From assembly GCA_030627025.1 (NCBI GenBank), contig DAOUSX010000084.1:1-5863 (forward strand): a DNA stretch of 5,863 nt. The letters run 5' to 3'. This document shows, piece by piece, positions 3,686 to 5,863 of this stretch. The position numbers were made by a program, and so were the translations under genes. This DNA is from Dehalococcoidia bacterium (GTDB lineage Bacteria > Chloroflexota > Dehalococcoidia > GIF9 > AB-539-J10). The notes beneath the pieces were generated by a model that was given only the letters and a program-made list of their open reading frames with translations, did no database searches and had not been told where the DNA came from. Numbering within the stretch: the stretch's first letter is position 1; the number at the start of each line of letters is the position of its first letter.

Positions 3686-5341
3686 ATGAAGAGACATCTC
3701 ATGAGAATCTTGGTGATAGTCTTGGCTACCGCTGTTGTACTAGTGGTAGGCTGTAGGGGAAGCGCTACAACACAGTCCCCTAGTGCAGATATTGAAACAG
3801 CGTCAATCACAAGTGCTATTGCTAAAGTAAGCCCTTCCGTAGTGTATATTGTAGCTGACTATGGAAAGTGGCACAGTTCAGGAACAGGCATGTTTATCAC
3901 TACAGACGGGTACGTTCTAACAAATGAGCATGTAGTAAGCGAAGGGTATTATGCGACAGTTAATCTTCCTGACCGAAGGAGCATCAGAGCGGAAATCGTA
4001 TACCGAGACCAAAAGCTAGATATTGCCTTACTTAAATGTGCTGGTGATAATTATCCAACGGTTACGTTAGGCAGTGACACTGAACCGATACTTGGGGAGG
4101 ACGTGGTAGCTCTTGGATTTCCATCAGCAGCGCAACTGGGTGATTCAGTATCATTATCAAAAGGTATAATTTCGGCTTTCCGCACTATTGATGGAGTCAA
4201 GTATATTCAGACGGATGCTTCACTAAACCCGGGCAGCAGCGGTGGGCCTTTAGTCAACGTACGTGGTGAAGTCATTGGTATGAATAGTTGGAAGCTCACA
4301 GAGAGTGAAGGTATTAGCTTTGCGATTGCGCTAGACAGTATAAAACCACATATAAACACTAAAGTGCGACAACTTGCCAGTGGCCAATTGTCTTCCATTT
4401 CGCCACCAAAACAGCAAGCATCAGTACCAACGAAAGGGATAGTTCTGAAATATCAGGGCGTAGGTTCTACTAATACTCCTCCGTTTAATATTGCCGCCGG
4501 CTCATCACCTTGGAAACTATTTATTGAATTAGAATGGGATGGCACAGTCTATGTCCGGGCAAATGGGACAATAGTGCTGCAAACACAAGTAACAAATGGC
4601 AGATTGTATGAGACTTATGTTTATGCTCAGACCGGCGATTCAATAGTGCTTGAAATAGGAAATATTCCCTCATACGCTAAATGGACGGTGTGGGTTGTTG
4701 ACGAACCAGTTCCTACGGCACCAGTACCTTTTACCTATCGAGGAGAAGGAGCAATATATACTTCTCCCTTCCAGATGGAAACTTTAACAACATATAAAGT
4801 GACATTCTCTACGTCGGGGGATGGAATATTCAAATTTTGGGTCCGTGATACTGACAACAAGAATGTAAGGGCAACGGAATCGGGTAACTTTCTTTCCAGT
4901 ACTACAAGCGTTAAAGCTAGCGACACATATGAGTGGATATTTGATTACAAAAACCAATCGCAAGCTGTTTTCTTAAAAATTGATGAAGCTTCCGGAGTGC
5001 CACCAATCGGTAGTTGGACAATATCTATTTCTCCAGTAGGTTCCGTTACCCCTAAACCACCGCCGTGGGATATCACATTAGTAATTGAATATGATGGTGA
5101 ATACGCTTATCAATCAACAACTGGAACCAGCTGGGGAATTAGCTGGGTTGGTGTTTTGTCAGGCAACTATAGTAAAGTAATGGAAAACATCCAAAAAACG
5201 ATACACTTTAGAGCTAGAAAAGAAGACGGTGGAGTTAGTCCCCTGGTATTGAAAATTATCTTTAACGGTGAAGTTGTTGCCCAAGATACCGCCATTGGTG
5301 AAGATAATGAAGCATGGGTGTATTGGGAAGGTCCACATTAG
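3686..5341 (+). CDS. Lipoprotein trypsin-like (Deg/S1C type) serine protease with beta-rich C-terminal repeats
   Basis: The ATG at 3686 has AGAGGAG just upstream and gives a clean lipoprotein signal: basic MKRHLMR, hydrophobic 8-21, lipobox VVGC with C23. A TTG at 3653 in frame is rejected since it would spoil the signal peptide. Product 551 residues. The protease domain spans about 40-230 with the full triad: H82 in TNEHVV, D112 in KLDIALLK and S185 in NPGSSGGPL. It should be active and anchored outside the cytoplasmic membrane. Deg proteases normally carry PDZ domains next; here a short linker leads to two related beta-rich units whose starts (Y-x-G-x-G-x3-T-x-PF, Y256 and Y351) are exactly 95 residues apart. 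A third unit (about 461-551, after PKPPP) ends IIFNGEVVAQDTA and resembles the MmpS-type beta-sandwich tail. The repeats may bind substrate or envelope partners; that is inference. It likely serves in envelope protein quality control or regulated cleavage. Confidence 0.92.
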   Translation: MKRHLMRILVIVLATAVVLVVGCRGSATTQSPSADIETASITSAIAKVSPSVVYIVADYGKWHSSGTGMFITTDGYVLTNEHVVSEGYYATVNLPDRRSIRAEIVYRDQKLDIALLKCAGDNYPTVTLGSDTEPILGEDVVALGFPSAAQLGDSVSLSKGIISAFRTIDGVKYIQTDASLNPGSSGGPLVNVRGEVIGMNSWKLTESEGISFAIALDSIKPHINTKVRQLASGQLSSISPPKQQASVPTKGIVLKYQGVGSTNTPPFNIAAGSSPWKLFIELEWDGTVYVRANGTIVLQTQVTNGRLYETYVYAQTGDSIVLEIGNIPSYAKWTVWVVDEPVPTAPVPFTYRGEGAIYTSPFQMETLTTYKVTFSTSGDGIFKFWVRDTDNKNVRATESGNFLSSTTSVKASDTYEWIFDYKNQSQAVFLKIDEASGVPPIGSWTISISPVGSVTPKPPPWDITLVIEYDGEYAYQSTTGTSWGISWVGVLSGNYSKVMENIQKTIHFRARKEDGGVSPLVLKIIFNGEVVAQDTAIGEDNEAWVYWEGPH

Positions 5342-5372
5342 TACTTATCAATGACATTGAAAAATTATTTGC

Positions 5373-5756
5373 ATGAATCTAGTTGTCGCTGAAAGGACCG
5401 TAGTCAAGCAGGATGAGGTACATGTAATTTGGCTTGGACCTTCGGATGCACCAAATCCAGAGCCCTATTCAGAACCAGAGACAATAGAGATGGCGTACGC
5501 TGCCGGTGAACTGGATAATGTTCAGATAGGAGTATGGGCTTTAATGGATACCCACGCACTTTTAATACTGCCTAATCCAGTAACCATACCGACAAGCGAT
5601 ATGAGCCGGTTCCCTGATGCTAGTGGCACCTATGTACTTTATGGTTTCGTCAGTGGTGATAAGACTGTCAACTATGTCAACAAACAATATACCAAGGGCA
5701 CCTACACAGTAGACGCATGTGGAAAAGTCAGTCAAGTTACCACTGGCTACGAGTAG
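5373..5756 (+). CDS. Hypothetical protein, 127 residues
   Basis: The ATG at 5373 is the first in-frame after a TGA at 5358, 31 bases past the protease stop. There is no convincing Shine-Dalgarno sequence (upstream is AT-rich), so translation may rely on coupling or re-initiation, or the call may be wrong. The sequence has a Pro/Glu-rich stretch at about 24-40 (SDAPNPEPYSEPETIE), then a beta-looking region with Gly, Thr and Tyr (SGTYVLYGFVSG, YTKGTYTVDACGK). No signal peptide or membrane segment is visible. It is in a different frame from the protease. I do not recognise a family. Sharing the protease transcript would be consistent with spacing but is not proven. Confidence 0.5.
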   Translation: MNLVVAERTVVKQDEVHVIWLGPSDAPNPEPYSEPETIEMAYAAGELDNVQIGVWALMDTHALLILPNPVTIPTSDMSRFPDASGTYVLYGFVSGDKTVNYVNKQYTKGTYTVDACGKVSQVTTGYE

Positions 5757-5811
5757 TCTATTGCGAACCGAAGTCCATAGTGTCACATTCTGGCTTGTAT
5801 TCTATTTCCTA

Positions 5812-5840
5812 GGGTCAGGAGTTAGCATCCGGGCTATAAT
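5812..5840 (+). promoter_or_regulatory. Promoter-like site at window end
   Basis: A perfect TATAAT at 5835-5840 in the context CTATAATAGA, with a weak -35 GGGTCA (5812-5817) 17 nt upstream. GTCAGG (5814-5819) and CCTGAC (5844-5849) form an inverted repeat flanking the -10. It would drive a gene beyond the window. Confidence 0.45.
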
Positions 5841-5863
5841 AGACCTGACGGGTTCCGGTGAGG

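Noticed and set aside
1..5863. CRISPR array, insertion sequence or attachment sites
   Set aside because: No regularly spaced direct repeats, transposase frame or terminal inverted repeats with target duplications were seen.

Overview
This window looks bacterial. Its promoters have TATAAT -10 boxes, its genes carry AGGAGG-type ribosome binding sites, and one protein has a lipobox. The mix of a PadR regulator, a CofE-family (coenzyme F420 glutamate ligase) paralogue, a ribbon-helix-helix/zinc small protein and a Deg-type lipoprotein protease, at mid GC, fits an uncultured Chloroflexota lineage such as Dehalococcoidia. That placement is inference from gene content and general look; no marker gene is present to prove it.

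Layout, all supported genes on the + strand. (1) 1-479: 3' part of a PadR-family regulator whose start lies before the window. (2) 480-1113: more than 600 bases without a convincing protein gene but rich in inverted repeats. It holds several promoter-like sites, a long stem with an internal hairpin (871-960) and a 14-bp perfect terminator hairpin with a T-rich tail (967-1010). (3) 1114-1503: a 129-aa protein joining a ribbon-helix-helix-like segment to a Cys/His zinc site. (4) 1504-1792: a second structured spacer with two dyads, a promoter and a terminator-like hairpin directly in front of the next gene. (5) 1793-2716: a divergent, enlarged CofE-family protein. (6) 2926-3477: an all-helical protein with an RNxxHP motif, possibly HEPN-like. 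(7) 3686-5341: a lipoprotein trypsin-like serine protease with two related beta-rich repeats and a third C-terminal beta domain in place of PDZ domains. (8) 5373-5756: a small ORF of unknown function. A promoter-like site closes the window at 5812-5840.

The genes do not form an obvious operon: spacers are 170-640 bases and functions are unrelated, except that the last ORF may ride on the protease transcript. The most interesting signal is non-coding. Four segments in the 870-1010 leader can pair 1:2, 2:3 and 3:4, which is the logic of an attenuator or riboswitch expression platform, ahead of the ribbon-helix-helix/zinc gene. The CofE-like gene also has a terminator-like hairpin just after its promoter. 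Neither leader matches an RNA family I can name with confidence.
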